From Actinostola sp. cb2023 (Eukaryota; Cnidaria; Anthozoa; Actiniaria; Actinostolidae), in the NCBI GenBank assembly GCA_033675265.1, contig JAUJYZ010001154.1, positions 1-64,000 on the forward strand: a DNA stretch of 64,000 bases. The letters run 5' to 3'. The notes below the pieces were generated by a model. That model saw only the letters and a program-made list of their open reading frames with translations. It did no database searches and was not told the DNA's origin. This document shows positions 1 to 11,652 of this stretch, one piece after another; within the stretch, counting starts at the first letter, position 1; every line of letters begins with the position of its first letter. The position numbers and the translations under genes are program-made.

Positions 1-1616
1 AAAACATGTCTTTATTCTTGAATAAAGAAGTTTTAGTGTAATATTGTAATTATAATTTTATAACTGAGTTTGACAAATACGGCTGTGAATTTCAATGTTT
101 GTTTATTTGCCTGCCAGCAAGCTTTCCCATGGGATGATCAAAAATGTAAACAAGTGCAGGGCTTGTGCAGTTACAGTAGATCGCGATTTCCAAGTGATCA
201 GGTTTTCACTACATTAATTTGTTTTCCTTTTCCCCTTATAAACAAAAAGTTTGTTGCTTTTGAGCCCCCCCCCCCCCCAATATAAAACCCCCCCCCCCCC
301 CCAGCATCTGAATACAAGACTACAGGCATTTTGTACTCACATCATGTAGTTGGCTCACCTATTAAAAGGTTTCTTCTCGCCAAGTTTAAGCATCATGTTT
401 TACGGCAAACCGCCAAATGAGTCCTGATTGAATTTTAGTTTGCGCGAGGGGAAAGGGGGAAAAAAAGAAAACATTGGCCCAAATATTGGCAGTCACGAAA
501 TGTTGCTGTATTACAGAACTGAAGTCAAGCGGGAATGCTGTTCTATTACCACCCTATGCCATAAATTGTAGAATCGAAAAATCTCATTCATACTTTGTTA
601 TGGGGAATATGTTACAGCAATATCTGACAATCTCTTTGAAGAGAGTGTTTTCAAATAATGAACACACCAAATTTTAGGGCTGTCTATCCTAAATCTTGAA
701 AAGTATATATTGACTTGAAAATTACAAAGATTTGGGCCAGAAACGCGGACTTTGGCCCTTAATGCCTCGTTTCCATGTATTTTGCACCTTTCAAAACACT
801 TATTACTTTATGATAGGTTCATTTGTAGTTATACACTTGTGGGGGTAATTAATAAACGGTGGCTGTATCTTTCAATCTATTATTTTACCTTTCATCCTTA
901 ACTCGTTATTCTTGCAGTTTTTGCAAATTTATGCAAATTCAAGAAATCGTGTCTTGCATAGGGTGTATTTGCTTTATTATATAAGAAACCTAATGGGATT
1001 TTTGATAAAAAAAAGAACAATAGTGGGGGGATGATAAAAATGGTTATCATATGCATGGTTTAAATTTACTTGAAAAGGCAGTAACACCAAACAATTGATG
1101 TCAAGCCATAACTGCGAATTTAATTGCCGATTACTTTAAATTAAAATATAATAATTTTATATTATTATTATGATCAAGCAATAAATTATTGTTTAGTATA
1201 ATTACTGAGTTGAACATTCAAGTAAAAAAAGAACCAAGACAAACAAAGAAATGTGGGAAAATCTTATGAAAAAGTATCGGCAATATTCGCTGTTATGGCT
1301 TTGAATTAAACCGCCACCCTCATGATTTACGATAGAATGAAAAACAAATCATCAAGATTACCAGCACCGGTGTACGTATTTACCCGCATCTAATTATAAA
1401 TTTATACGAAAACCGTTAACATACATGTATGCAGTACCGCTCAAATTTTTTTACTGTAATTACTGTAGTAACATCAAGCGTAATGTTCTTTGCAAGTATT
1501 GAATTAAATTAGAAGAAATCAAAACCTATTGTATTTAAAGATACATGAAAGCTTCTTACAGTAAAGGCGAAAGTTTAAATAAACTCTTGGCATCACGATC
1601 CAATGCAATCCTACGG
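1..1616. other. No gene seen; AT-rich flank
   Basis: This stretch should be downstream intron of the minus-strand IFT70 gene. I looked on the minus strand for the next IFT70 exon (motifs after the AASDC end of the 3375-3445 exon, such as YEQL or LYKA) and did not find it. Two short poly-C tracts lie at about 265-302. No open frame resembles a known protein. Confidence 0.4.
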
Positions 1617-1786
1617 AAGAACATGTAAAATTAAGAGAAATAGCTGAAATAATATTCTCAGATATCATTTATTCAATCCAAAGATATTAATTTTTGAAAT
1701 TTGAAATTTCTGCCATTTTGTGGATTGGATTGAATAATGATATCCGAGATATTATTTCAGCTATTTCTCTAATTTTACATGTTCTT
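1617..1786. mobile_element. Hairpin MITE-like inverted repeat
   Basis: Two arms of about 65 bp (roughly 1617-1680 and 1722-1786) are reverse complements with a few mismatches, separated by about 40 bp of AT-rich loop. Arm ends read AAGAACATGTAAAATTA and its complement. No coding capacity. It is probably a non-autonomous DNA-transposon derivative; no clear target-site duplication could be defined. Confidence 0.6.
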
Positions 1787-1804
1787 TCAAATGCAATGAT
1801 TAAT

Positions 1805-2398
1805 TACTCGGACACTTCAGGAGGAAGTCCGAGTTATAAAATGGGCTTTATTTTATTTTTGCTTGACCGAAGAATGAAAAAAGAATGCGAAGTATTTGAT
1901 CGTATCGGTACACAAAATGCGAAGTATGTGACCGTATCGAGTTTTCAATATATTAATTACCCAGCAGATAACTGATGTCGCTGTGCTTGCTGCATGACTG
2001 CCGTCACGCCCGTGGTTTCAAAAACCTGTTTTAAAAGGTATCCGACAGTGCTGTATCGAGAGAGAAACTTGCAGTTGTGTTTAATATGCAGAAATGATAT
2101 TGTATCTAAGAAAACATGATTGACTGAAAATAGTAAGCTTAAATCAGTATTTAACAAAAACAAACGCACCTTGAATTACAACGAATGGCGTTATCAGAAA
2201 CCATCTGACCTATGCAACCTCAAGACGTGCCAAGTACGTACTGATTCGAGATCTTTATCTATGCTCACCGACACACAGTCTCCCTCGTCACGCAACTGTC
2301 ATTGTCATGACATCATAAATGTGAATAGTCTCCCTAGTCACGCAACTGTCATTGTCATTGTCATAAATGTCCGAGTGTACGCTCATTGAGCGTCTTGT
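1805..2398 (+). mobile_element. Diverged copy of the hairpin-ended (TAG)n element family
   Basis: The left end TTACTCGG..CCGAGTTA forms a terminal hairpin, and the right end CGAGTGTACGCTCATTGAGC matches the right end of the near-identical copies at 16302-17122 and 47798-48625. The right half keeps the shared stretches 'accatctgacctatgcaacc' and 'agtctccctcgtcacgcaac'. The interior is shortened and diverged and lacks the TAG microsatellite, so this is an old copy. Confidence 0.6.
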
Positions 2399-3374
2399 TT
2401 ACTGTAGTTTTGAATTTCAAAATTTGTTGGCATGTTCATGACATCATTTTCCCGCCAAAAAATCATAAAAATGAAAAAACAAAAAAGAACAAATTTGTTG
2501 CGTTGACATATGCTGTCACGTTGCCAAGTTTCATTTTGTTTGGATTAAAACTGTAGAAGTTATACAATGGTTGTCGATTTCACGTACTTTTTTGCCCACC
2601 GTGTCAAAAACGCACGTTTATTTATTTCAATCTATGAAAACAAATTGAACTAATGCCCAGAAATCGGACCCGTAAGTCAGTTTACTTGAGGTAAAAGTTG
2701 AAGAGTTACAATGATGTATCTAGTTGTCTCTATTACTGTATGACCATAATAACAACTTTATTGGATAGGGTAACACCGCTACCAAAAATGTCGCTAGTCC
2801 GAGTCCCTCATAGTGGGAGGGTAGGGCGGGAAAATTGATCCGCAATGATCAGCTTAGCAATGACATTCTCGATTCGCTCAAGCGCCTATTGACTCCACAA
2901 CGGACAGCAAAAGGGGCGAACAGCGGATGACACATGTATTTGTAGCCCCTGCCCAAGTCTAGGGGTCCCCCACGCTTCGGGTACCGAAGCAAGACCGCTG
3001 GCCAGCATTGTCTCGAGTTTAACCTTGCCTAAATTTCATTTAGCCTCATTAAACTATCTAGATATACAAATTATACAAACTGTATTTATTAAAATTGACT
3101 GGATGTCATTTTACTATAGAAAAAGTGAGTAAAGTAGGATTAAATATCTAAGCAAAACTTCTGAAGATAAATATTAGAATGAATATGACTAAGATAGTGT
3201 TTTTTGAAATGTTCGATAGAGGAACTGTTTCTGATGTCTTGAGATATGGCATTGCAGAGGGTGACTCCACGGTATTAAACCATGAGATCAATGTTATGAA
3301 AATTCAGAAAGCTTAAGGCAGCATTGGGTGCAGGAGTCACAGTGGTAGTCAAAGGGTTAAAACATTGTACTTAC
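2399..3374. other. No gene recognised
   Basis: Presumed IFT70 intron. Around 2830-2930 a 36-codon plus-strand open stretch (LSNDILDSLKRLLTPQ) looks protein-like but is closed by stops on both sides and lacks splice sites. It may be transposon debris. Nothing else was seen. Confidence 0.3.
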
Positions 3375-3445
3375 CAATCTGATGCTGCTTCAAAATTTTG
3401 AACTTGAAAATAACAATATCCCAACAGAGAAAGAGCAGCACGGGA
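3375..3445 (-). CDS. IFT70: IFT70/TTC30 TPR exon (partial gene)
   Basis: A 71-nt internal exon on the minus strand, encoding SRAALSLLGYCYFQ..NFEAASD plus two bases of the next codon. The acceptor is a good pyrimidine tract ending in CTAG, and the donor is GTAAGT. This peptide is the second N-terminal TPR helix pair of IFT70 (TTC30/DYF-1/fleer), where the SRA.LSLLGYCYY signature is very conserved. It joins in frame (phase 0) to the exon at 10547-10612. IFT70 is a subunit of the IFT-B complex, is built of TPRs, and acts in ciliary/flagellar assembly and tubulin polyglutamylation. The rest of this roughly 600-residue protein must lie to the left of the window or in exons I could not find. The reading rests on family knowledge plus visible splice sites. 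Confidence 0.85.
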
Positions 3446-3666
3446 CTAGAAATTGGAACGAAACAAGTTATTATACTATATATTTTACAAGGACAATCAA
3501 GGGCAATTGATGCTGTTATCATTTTCTGAACTTGTGTAGATGTAAGTTTATGCCAGAAAGAAAGAATACAGCCTAGAAGTTTGTTAACAAGCCCGCGCAC
3601 AGGTTTTGCATGGGCTCTGTTAACATATTTAGGAATTATGAGATTATAATAACAATTAACTAGTCG

Positions 3667-3984
3667 AATAGACCTTTTTACTGATACGGCGGCTATTTTG
3701 GATTCTATTGTTTTGGCTAAAACATTATGGGATGCTCAGGCTGCAAATGACCCAAAAACTGTACAGTGTGGAGTCGCGTCAATATATTATTTTTCTATTT
3801 CACTCTAACCATAGTGTTGTATATGGCTTACTATCTACATGTGTTGTGTATTGTTGTATAATTTCGTACAAATTCATTGCTTTAAATTAAGTTTTCGTAG
3901 TTTTTCATGGCCAAATGGTTACTAGCTTGCACCCTGGGCATCCCATAATTCAATATGGCCGCTGTATCGGTAAAAAGGTCTATT
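3667..3984. mobile_element. TA-flanked inverted-repeat element
   Basis: The ends TAGACCTTTTTACTGATACG and its complement at 3961-3984 give terminal inverted repeats of about 30 bp. A second complementary block, TTATGGGATGC, lies further in. Length is 318 bp and it is non-coding. The outer TA on each side fits a Tc1/mariner-type target site. It sits inside the long IFT70 intron. Confidence 0.6.
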
Positions 3985-4154
3985 ACAACTAGAATATTGT
4001 CTCTTTATTGAATTAGTTTCCATATAGATCTGTATTTTTTCAAACCTTTGTAATCATTGATATGGATATTGATCAGACAGATTAATCTAGACCCAGACCG
4101 ACTGAGGGGTTCAGCCTGGGGTCAGGATCAGGTCACAAGAAAACCAATGGGTGT

Positions 4155-4507
4155 CCTACACACCCAGGGGGGTACTCAGGGGTATCAGTGACGGGGAGGT
4201 GCGAAGGCTTTTTCTTGGGTTTGAAATTCGCGGCTTGGGACTTTTTTGGGGTTTTCATTTTTCTGGTGGACTTTTTTTGATATAAAGATTTTGTCAAGGA
4301 CTTTTTTTGGGGTTGATAAAAATGATATCCTACCGTTCTCGATTTTATGCAGAGAAAAATTGGACTTTTTTGGGGTTACGATTTTGGGCCGTTGGACTTT
4401 GTTGGGGGTCTTGTTTTCGCGTAATGGACTTTTTTTGGTTACAATGTTTGGCCTCATTCGCACCTCCCCGTCACTGATACCCCTGAGTACCCCCCTGGGC
4501 CTACACA
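4155..4507. mobile_element. MITE with 43-bp perfect TIRs and 8-bp target duplication
   Basis: The TIRs at 4163-4205 and 4457-4499 are perfect 43-bp reverse complements starting CCCAGGGGGGTACTCAGGGG. The element is flanked on both sides by CCTACACA (4155-4162 and 4500-4507), an exact 8-bp direct duplication. An 8-bp duplication is typical of hAT, P and Merlin-type elements. The interior repeats the word GGACTTTTTTTGG several times and has no transposase. Long open frames on both strands here are by-products of this low-complexity interior. Confidence 0.85.
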
Positions 4508-4535
4508 TCCATGTACATGTGATTATTACACAATC

Positions 4536-4550
4536 ATATATATATATATA
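4536..4550. repeat. (TA)n microsatellite
   Basis: Short alternating TA run. Confidence 0.7.
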
Positions 4551-5246
4551 TGATGCAGTTGTGCAAGTGAGTGTCATTAGTTAACGTCACATCAGCACTA
4601 GCAGTACCAGCTCTATCGTTACACAAGCTACTAGCATTTACTTTTGGATAATTTCTCAAAAACAAACAAACAAAAAACAAAAATGAGTGATATAAACCAA
4701 ACGGCAAATCTTTGTGACGACGAGAAGAAAAGAACCTCCAAATGCACTGGTTGCAAAGCTCCACTTGAAAGTTATGGATGGGGTATATACATGTACCCTC
4801 TAAATATTGTCAAGGAAAATAATTTAGCTCGCCTGCAAAAGAGCGTCATTGCAAAACCGAGGTGGCAACAGACCAAATGCAAGATCTAAGTAGGGCTGCA
4901 TCGTATCAGGAATCCCACACTCCATGGCTCAGTCGAGTACTGACGATGACGAGCTAGAACTCCTTACCAGAGAGCTCAAAAACCTAGAAATTGAGGAGGA
5001 ACGACCCAAAAGAGAACGGACACTGGTGGATATCGGAGCTCGCATTGACGAAAAGAAAACGTCCATAAGTGCAGTAAATACACCAGTACCAGCATGCACG
5101 TAGCTAAAAACCTGGTCCTTCAAACGTGAATACCTTGGAGGATCTAGGATCAATATTTCCATATTTTATATATTATCATTATATATTATTGTATTAATGC
5201 ACATCTGAAAATTTTAGGATTGAAATTTGCACAATATAAGTGAATA

Positions 5247-5251
5247 AATTA

Positions 5252-5287
<36 letters not shown>
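5247..5287. repeat. (TTA)n microsatellite
   Basis: About 13 TTA/ATT triplets in a row. The flanking region 4508-6424 shows no recognisable gene; it is IFT70 intron. Confidence 0.85.
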
Positions 5288-5289
<2 letters not shown>

Positions 5290-6424
5290 GAAAGCAAAGC
5301 CGCATCTCACAGGATAACCACGGTGTAATTATACCACTGGATACGCTGCTTCATTACCTTTGTAAACATTTATATATGAGGCCATAGACCTGTTTTCTTA
5401 AAAGGTGTCTTGTTGACGAAGACCCATTTTGTAATAACAGTTCTCATATATCTATTCAAAACAGAAACTGGCCAATTTTTAGAGTAAAATGATAGAAATT
5501 GAAGTGAAATTTCCAGATGGCATCCTGCGGCTTCACTTTCAAACACATCGCATGTGACAATAGTGCCAGTTCCCCATATCACACAAACGTAAGACTTGGA
5601 AAACACAAAGGAAAAAGGATTGGGACCGAGATTATCCAAAAATATATGATATTAAAATATATTTTTGGCGGGATTTATCACGATTTTATTGCTTTCGGCC
5701 AATCAGAATTGAGTATTTCTGTTTGCTGATCCAATTAAAATTTCACAGCTTTTCACTTTCTGTGCATTAGATATGCCGCTCTTACGTGGATCATTACTTA
5801 ATCGAAATATGAAATAAATTTTCCATTCTTGGATTATAGATCTTAATTTCAATAATCGAATTATAATAAAAATGTCCAATATTTATAATTGAACGAAAAT
5901 TTGAATATTGTTTCAAATATTCAAGTTTTGTGTTCATGCGTGAAGTTCGTTGACTATAACAACAGCTTCATGAAAAATAATAAAAAAGCTTTTTTGCCAT
6001 CTTCGAATTGGATGCAATATTATTTTGTTTGGTAATGAAGGCTGAATATTCTAACCAGTGATAGGGAAGGACGTGCGCCATTGGCACGTTTTTAGATCGT
6101 ACGGCGCAAAAAAAATATTTTCTTTGGGGCCTTAGGGGCGCATTACAATTTCAAGAAAAAGTGGGTCCACTTCTTCGTTTCGGAGATATTTTGCCGTAAA
6201 AATCGAAAATTTGGCCGCCATTTTGAATTCCCAGGGGAGACTGGGTACTATAATGAGAGTTTGTTTCTTTAAAAACCGCTGCTTTTTGCGTTTTTCAACA
6301 TCAAAAAGCAGTTGAAAATCGAAAACATGGATACTATTTTGAAAAATATATTTTTTGGCCATTTTGACTTGCGGTTTTAAGAGCGCGCGCGATTGTGCAC
6401 AATAAGACTAATTAAATAACAACA

Positions 6425-6629
6425 CTTTCTTTCTTTATATATATATATTTTTTATGTTTACTTTCCTCTTCCCTCCTCTCCTTCTTTCAATATGTATGGA
6501 TTGAATCGCATTTGCCACCCATAAAAACCGCCCATAAAAACTGTCATGTTTTTTATCCTCATATACAACCACTGCTCTCTTCATTTTTCCATATGTATGG
6601 GTTGAATTGCATTTGCCACCCCCAAAAAC
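6425..6629. repeat. Left copy of a 205-bp direct repeat
   Basis: This is identical to 9209-9411 except for one extra TA dinucleotide in a TA run. It starts CTTTCTTTCTTTATA and ends TTTGCCACCCCCAAAAAC. Inside, the phrase 'catttgccaccc' occurs twice, so the repeat is itself a diverged tandem duplication. A third, diverged relative lies at about 11163-11221. Near identity of the two copies means a recent event: either terminal repeats of an element or a duplication. Confidence 0.8.
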
Positions 6630-7394
6630 TGCACTGTTCCACAGGGAAAGTTTTGTATCCATAATGGATCCTTACGCATCCCCTTCCCCACCTCCTTTTA
6701 AAAAAAAACCGTCTGACCACCACCACCCCCTTCCTCCTATCCCTCACCCAAAACTACCTACTCCATCCCACCTCCGCAACACCCCACAACACTCGACTTC
6801 CACCCGATTCTAAACCTTACCCAAAACCCCTTTTCAGATGCGTAGGTACGACTACCTGCCAGGCTATGCATATTTATATCCAACATATGTTACATCCACT
6901 TGTCATCATTCCATGCATCCATTCTCCTCTCCTCGCCATCTTCACTTTCATTTCATATTAGGACATGGACCGTCCCTTGTGTGCGTACATGTCCCTGGTC
7001 TGGCGTTCGAATCATGCGCGTGGGTCGCGCCCTCCCCCCTCCTGTCTCTTTGCCTCGACTCCATGGGGACGACTGTTCCTGCCGCCCCACCCTCCTGCGG
7101 ACCAAAGCACTACACAGTTACACCACTACAACAATCCCGCCGAAGTTCTCCTCTCTCTCCTCCCCTCCCAGATACACAACCCTTCCCCTGTATGCACACG
7201 TATCCCTGACCTGGCGTGCGGGGTGTGCGCTTGGGCCACGCCACCCCCCTCTACCCCCCTCCTCCTTGGCGCAACTCAGTGGGACGCAGCTGTACCTACC
7301 GCCCCACCCTCCTACGAACCAAAGCACTACACACTCTTCCCCTGTATGCACACATATGCCTGGCCAAACATACAAAACATGCGCTTAAGCCACA

Positions 7395-7425
<31 letters not shown>

Positions 7426-9208
7426 AATCCCTTTACCACGACTCCGTGAAGCGCAGCTATCCCTACCACCCCACCCCACCCTCCTACGAACCAAAGCACT
7501 ACACACAACCCTTCCCCTCGATGCACACATATCCCTGGCCTAACATACAAACATGCACTTAAACCACACCCTTCCCCCTTGCCCCTCCAATCTCTTTACC
7601 ACGACTCCGTAAGGCGCTGCTATCCCTTCCACCCCACCCCTCCATACGCCTTTGATCAATCCCCTCAACTCCCCTTCACCGCCAACCCACGCCCTCCTAC
7701 ACACACCCTGCACACTCCCTTATCTACCAGCACTACACCACCCATGTACTCAAACACCCCCCACCCCCTACCCCATCTCGTTTCAATGTAATACAACACA
7801 CACCCATATATGCACACATATCCCTTGCCTAACATACAAAACATGCACTCAAGCCACACCCTCCCCCCTCCAATCTCTTCACCACAACTCCGAGAAGCGC
7901 TGCTATCCCTACCACCCCATCCCAGCCGGTGATCCCTCCCCTCAACTCCCCTACACCACCAAGCCTCGCCCCCTACACACACACCCTGCACACTCCCTTT
8001 ACTACCAGCACTACACCACCCATGCACTCAAACATCCCCCAATACAACACACACAGCCCTTCCTGTCTATGCACACATAAACATATACACAATCCTTCCA
8101 TACAAAACGTACGCTTTGAACTACCAAATCAGGCCTATCATTATCTCGATCCGGTTTCATCCAACTCCAGCAGTCTCTCTCATGTTACATTCCTCACATT
8201 CCATCGACCTCTCCCATTATATATCGCATTACATTTGAACTCCGACATGTTTCGCCAGCAACACAACTATTTGCCCTCAGGTTATAGGCCCTTTCGCCCA
8301 AACACTGTGGTTTGCCTGTGCCCAAACCAAGTACCAAGTAAGTCCTACCATCCACTCATTAGATTGCTATACACAGCCACTTTGTTATCACCTCTATTTT
8401 TCCTCACGTAGTAGTCTTCACGCCACGCTAGCGACAAACACGGCTCCCACCGGTACCTCGTGATGTATAGGGCTTGACATCATAGCTGGCTTAGATGTAT
8501 GAAATACATTGATCTATATCTCCACCAAGATTTCAAGCTCCCGTTGATTAACTCTTGGTGGAACGTGGTACTACTGAGTCCCATCTCCCTCCACGGTGTC
8601 ATATTTTCTGCTACGATCTTCCCGTTCCTTCCCCCGGTAGCCGTCGTTTGTGCTTTCACGCGTGCTCGCAACGTTGCTAGCGTCATCAATTGCGTTCGGT
8701 TTTGTCTGTTATTTATTATTTAATTTTGCTTGTTGTCTATTCCTTCACTCTAGACGTTCTATCACTCCTACATGGTCGTTCGTTTTACGTTGACGAAAAC
8801 CACCTTCCCTCCCCGCTTCGCCGCCGTCCCCTCCCCTCCCCTCAATAACCATTTTGTTTCGTATACCTAATATTTATATTTTCACTGTATTTTCATATTT
8901 TCATTTTCTTTCTTCATTCGCCTTTTTTTTTTTTTCCCTATCTTTTTCTTTTAATTTCTGAACCCTTTATCCATTTATTGATCTATTTATCCATTTATTT
9001 ATTTATTTCTATTTTCAATTTTTTATTTTTCAATTTTTTATTTTTTAATCCTCACATACAGCCACTTTATTTATCAATTTTTATATATTTTTTATTTTTA
9101 ATCTTTTTTTTTTTTTCATTATTATTTTCTATTATTATTATTTTATTAATCTTTAATTAATTCAAAATTTTAATTTTCTATTTATTTTTCTTTCTTTTAT
9201 ATTTTTAT
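6630..9208. repeat. C-rich, non-coding block between the two direct repeats
   Basis: The plus strand is extremely C-rich to about 8100, then T-rich to 9208. Between 7180 and 8080 a segment recurs imperfectly: a phrase like 'tatgcacacatatccctggc' appears near 7190, 7345, 7518, 7810 and 8065, each time followed by 'accacgactccg' and 'ctatccctaccaccccac'-type text. The long open frames (up to 192 codons, Pro/His/Thr-rich) overlap in all frames and are composition artefacts. No RT, integrase or transposase motif was seen. It lies within the IFT70 intron. Confidence 0.6.
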
Positions 9209-9411
9209 CTTTCTTTCTTTATATATATATTTTTTATGTTTACTTTCCTCTTCCCTCCTCTCCTTCTTTCAATATGTATGGATTGAATCGCATTTGCCAC
9301 CCATAAAAACCGCCCATAAAAACTGTCATGTTTTTTATCCTCATATACAACCACTGCTCTCTTCATTTTTCCATATGTATGGGTTGAATTGCATTTGCCA
9401 CCCCCAAAAAC
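9209..9411. repeat. Right copy of the 205-bp direct repeat
   Basis: Partner of 6425-6629, differing by one TA unit. The flanks (AACAC before the left copy, AATCA after the right) show no target-site duplication, and the ends are not TG..CA, so an LTR element is not proven. Confidence 0.8.
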
Positions 9412-10306
9412 AATCACTGCTAACCAGAGGTAATTCATTACACTAGAATGCATGTACATACCGTGCCGTGGGCTCATTTATAGCCAATTCTAAAACTCAT
9501 TAATAATTCATGAGTAATTGATCCAACCAATCTGTCACATGCATGGATCTTTATACCCCACACTGATGAATAAAACATTAGGTCTACTGATCAAGACCTA
9601 ATGTTTTATCAATCAGTTCTTTATCAGTGATAAAGATTGATTGCCTGTAACACAGGTCATGCAAAGGTCTCATTTACTCAGATCATTGGCCTTTGCACAG
9701 ACTGCAAGTTTCGATAATCCTTACAGCTTCCTATTTACGAATGCAAGACCTCTTTTGCATGTGGGATACATTGAGCTGTATCCTGCGCATGACAGTGACG
9801 TCAAAAGTACCTTAGTTTACAAGAAAGTTATGTTATTTTCTTGTATTATTTTCTTAGAATTTGTGTATTACTGTTATAAATAAATATAAATTTGGATGGA
9901 GTTTTAGAAGTCGTTTATAGAATTGCATCCGTGTTATATCAGCTTTAAAGATTCTTACCTTCAGCTCTTTATATGCCGATATAACATGGCCAAACATTCT
10001 ATAAACTTCACATAAAACATTTTTATTTTATGTGTGCACTTGTAAACCAGTTTAAACCAGTTTCTATCATCCCTGAGTTGGAAAGAAACCACTGCACGAG
10101 TAAAGTTCTCAACCGATCAAGAAAGAAGAATCAAAAGCCAGCTATACACGAAACATGCAAAAACGTTTCAAAGAAAGAGGAAACTCTGCAGCGGGTAGAA
10201 CCTATCAGCTATATATAAGTTGTGATAACAAGTACTTACATGTACAATGTACCTTGCGATGGTAGTTCTGCGATGGTAGTTCTACCATCGCAAGGTAGAG
10301 CTATAT
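9412..10306. other. No gene recognised; small inverted repeats
   Basis: IFT70 intron. A short perfect dyad around 10255-10297 (GATGGTAGTTCTACCATC) lies just upstream of the TA-flanked hairpin. The phrase 'gtgataacaagtac' occurs on both sides of that hairpin (10213 and 10521). Open frames here match nothing known. Confidence 0.35.
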
Positions 10307-10308
10307 AA

Positions 10309-10519
10309 TAGAGTCGTTTTCGTATGAGTGGGAAGTAGCTACGGTACGGTTCGTGCCGTGCAGTGACCGTATCACGCCATCATCGTGCGGTATCCAATCA
10401 TTCTGATTGGTTGAGAAATGATTTCGCGCGCTGTGATTGGTTGAATACAATGTCTTCGATTCCGTACCGTAACCGTAACTCCGTGCCGTAGGTTTCCCAC
10501 TCATACGAAAACGACTCTA
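10309..10519. mobile_element. TA-flanked hairpin element (TA|GAGTCG...CGACTC|TA)
   Basis: The element 10311-10517 is flanked by TA on both sides. TIRs of about 26 bp begin GAGTCGTTTTCGTATGAGTG. It is non-coding. The first four bases, GAGT, are shared with five other TA-flanked hairpins in this window, although the arms differ. Confidence 0.7.
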
Positions 10520-10546
10520 TTGTGATAACAAGTACAATGTACTTAC

Positions 10547-10612
10547 CTTGGGATGGTTTTCCATTTCAGTACTGAGAATCTGTATTGCTTCATTGAACTT
10601 CTGGCTTTTAAT
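10547..10612 (-). CDS. IFT70: IFT70/TTC30 N-terminal TPR exon (partial gene)
   Basis: A 66-nt phase-0 exon on the minus strand encoding IKSQKFNEAIQILSTEMEN then HPK, with a GTAAGT donor and a TTCATTAAG acceptor. It reads straight into SRAALSLLGYCYF of the exon at 3375-3445, reproducing the start of the first TPR of IFT70 (pattern: YxxAIxxLSxExxxxPxSRAxLSLLGYCY). The intron between them is 7.1 kb. The upstream exon, which should carry the start codon and a ...IPDGE/YT.TIY-like stretch, was not located. IFT70 is the TPR subunit of the IFT-B train in cilia. The acceptor tract is AT-rich and weaker than the donor. Confidence 0.8.
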
Positions 10613-11016
10613 CTTAATGAACAAATAAACATATTAGAATATAGACATGTGTATAATATACATGACTGTACATGTATATTATATAGAGCCATATCTTTGT
10701 GAAACTTTGAGCTTGACTTGGTGATCGACAATGTTTACAATAATATTAGCAATTAGTTCCAACTTGCTCAGAGCAATCTGCCAATCAACATTGCAATATT
10801 GTGATGCAATGTCGTGGGGAAGATAACATCTGGTTTGACAGTAACCCAAGTTTACTTGTTGCTGTGACAATTCACTTTTTTTTGGTTTGTTTCAAAAACA
10901 TTTGTCACAACAACGAGCAGAGCAATCTAAAACTCAAAAGTTTCCTTGACTTTGAAAGGCATTGCGATACACCTAAAGACAGTATGGATTGTTGATAAAA
11001 AAGAACAAGTCCATAT

Positions 11017-11245
11017 ATGGTTATCTATCTCCCTATCCCTAACTCCTACCCCATCCCAAAAAAAACTCCTCCCACAAACTCTGACCATACACTGCCAACG
11101 CTGTCTGAATACCTTGCCAACTCAATCGCTCTGGATAAGCCAGTCGATTTTCAAAAATATTTCACATACAGCCACTGTTCTCTCTTTCTTTCTAATATGT
11201 TTGGGTTAAATTGCATTTGCCTTGTATTTTCATTGGTCCAGTAAG
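11017..11245 (+). repeat. Diverged relative of the 205-bp direct repeat
   Basis: At 11163-11221 the text 'cacatacagccactgttctc' followed by 'gggttaaattgcatttgcc' parallels the 3' half of the 6425/9209 repeats. The preceding C-rich stretch resembles the block between them. This is an older copy. Confidence 0.5.
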
Positions 11246-11403
11246 TCTTGAGAATTCTGGACTTTTCGTTGCACCTTTACAGCAGGACATTGAGAAACTA
11301 TTTAGTGCCACAAGATAAATGACAGTGATGATAATACAGTGATATATTAATACATGTAGGGTATATGTACAGTGCTGCTTAGAAGTATGTTAACATTTTT
11401 TTG

Positions 11404-11516
11404 TGTGTAGTCTGCGTGGAGTCTGCGTGAAGTCTGAGTGTAGTCTGAGTGTAGTCCGAGTGTAGTCTGCATGTATTACACTCAAACTACACTCAGATTA
11501 CACTCAAACTATACTC
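11404..11516. repeat. Short tandem AGTCTGAGTGT motif with inverted arm
   Basis: About six 10-11 bp words of the form GTCTGAGTGTA are followed by their complements (ACACTCAAACTAC), making an imperfect hairpin. Confidence 0.5.
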
Positions 11517-11652
11517 AACTTTTTGCTCATTACAAGCTCGACTGACTTTTACATGCAGCCATTAATTTGCATTTCTGAAAGAAACTCTTGAAGTTGTATC
11601 TAGAAACAACATTCATTCAGAACGTCTTTCCCACCAACTTTCGGCATTATCA

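Noticed and set aside
2820..2935. Short protein-like stretch (LSNDILDSLKRLLTPQ) as an IFT70 exon
   Set aside because: It is on the opposite strand to IFT70, is closed by stops and lacks splice signals.
6838..8411. Pro/His/Thr-rich frames up to 192 codons
   Set aside because: The C-rich strand keeps several frames open at once. The frames overlap each other on both strands and match nothing.
6425..9411. LTR retrotransposon
   Set aside because: The direct repeats do not start TG and end CA, no target duplication, primer site or polypurine tract was found, and no gag or pol is present.
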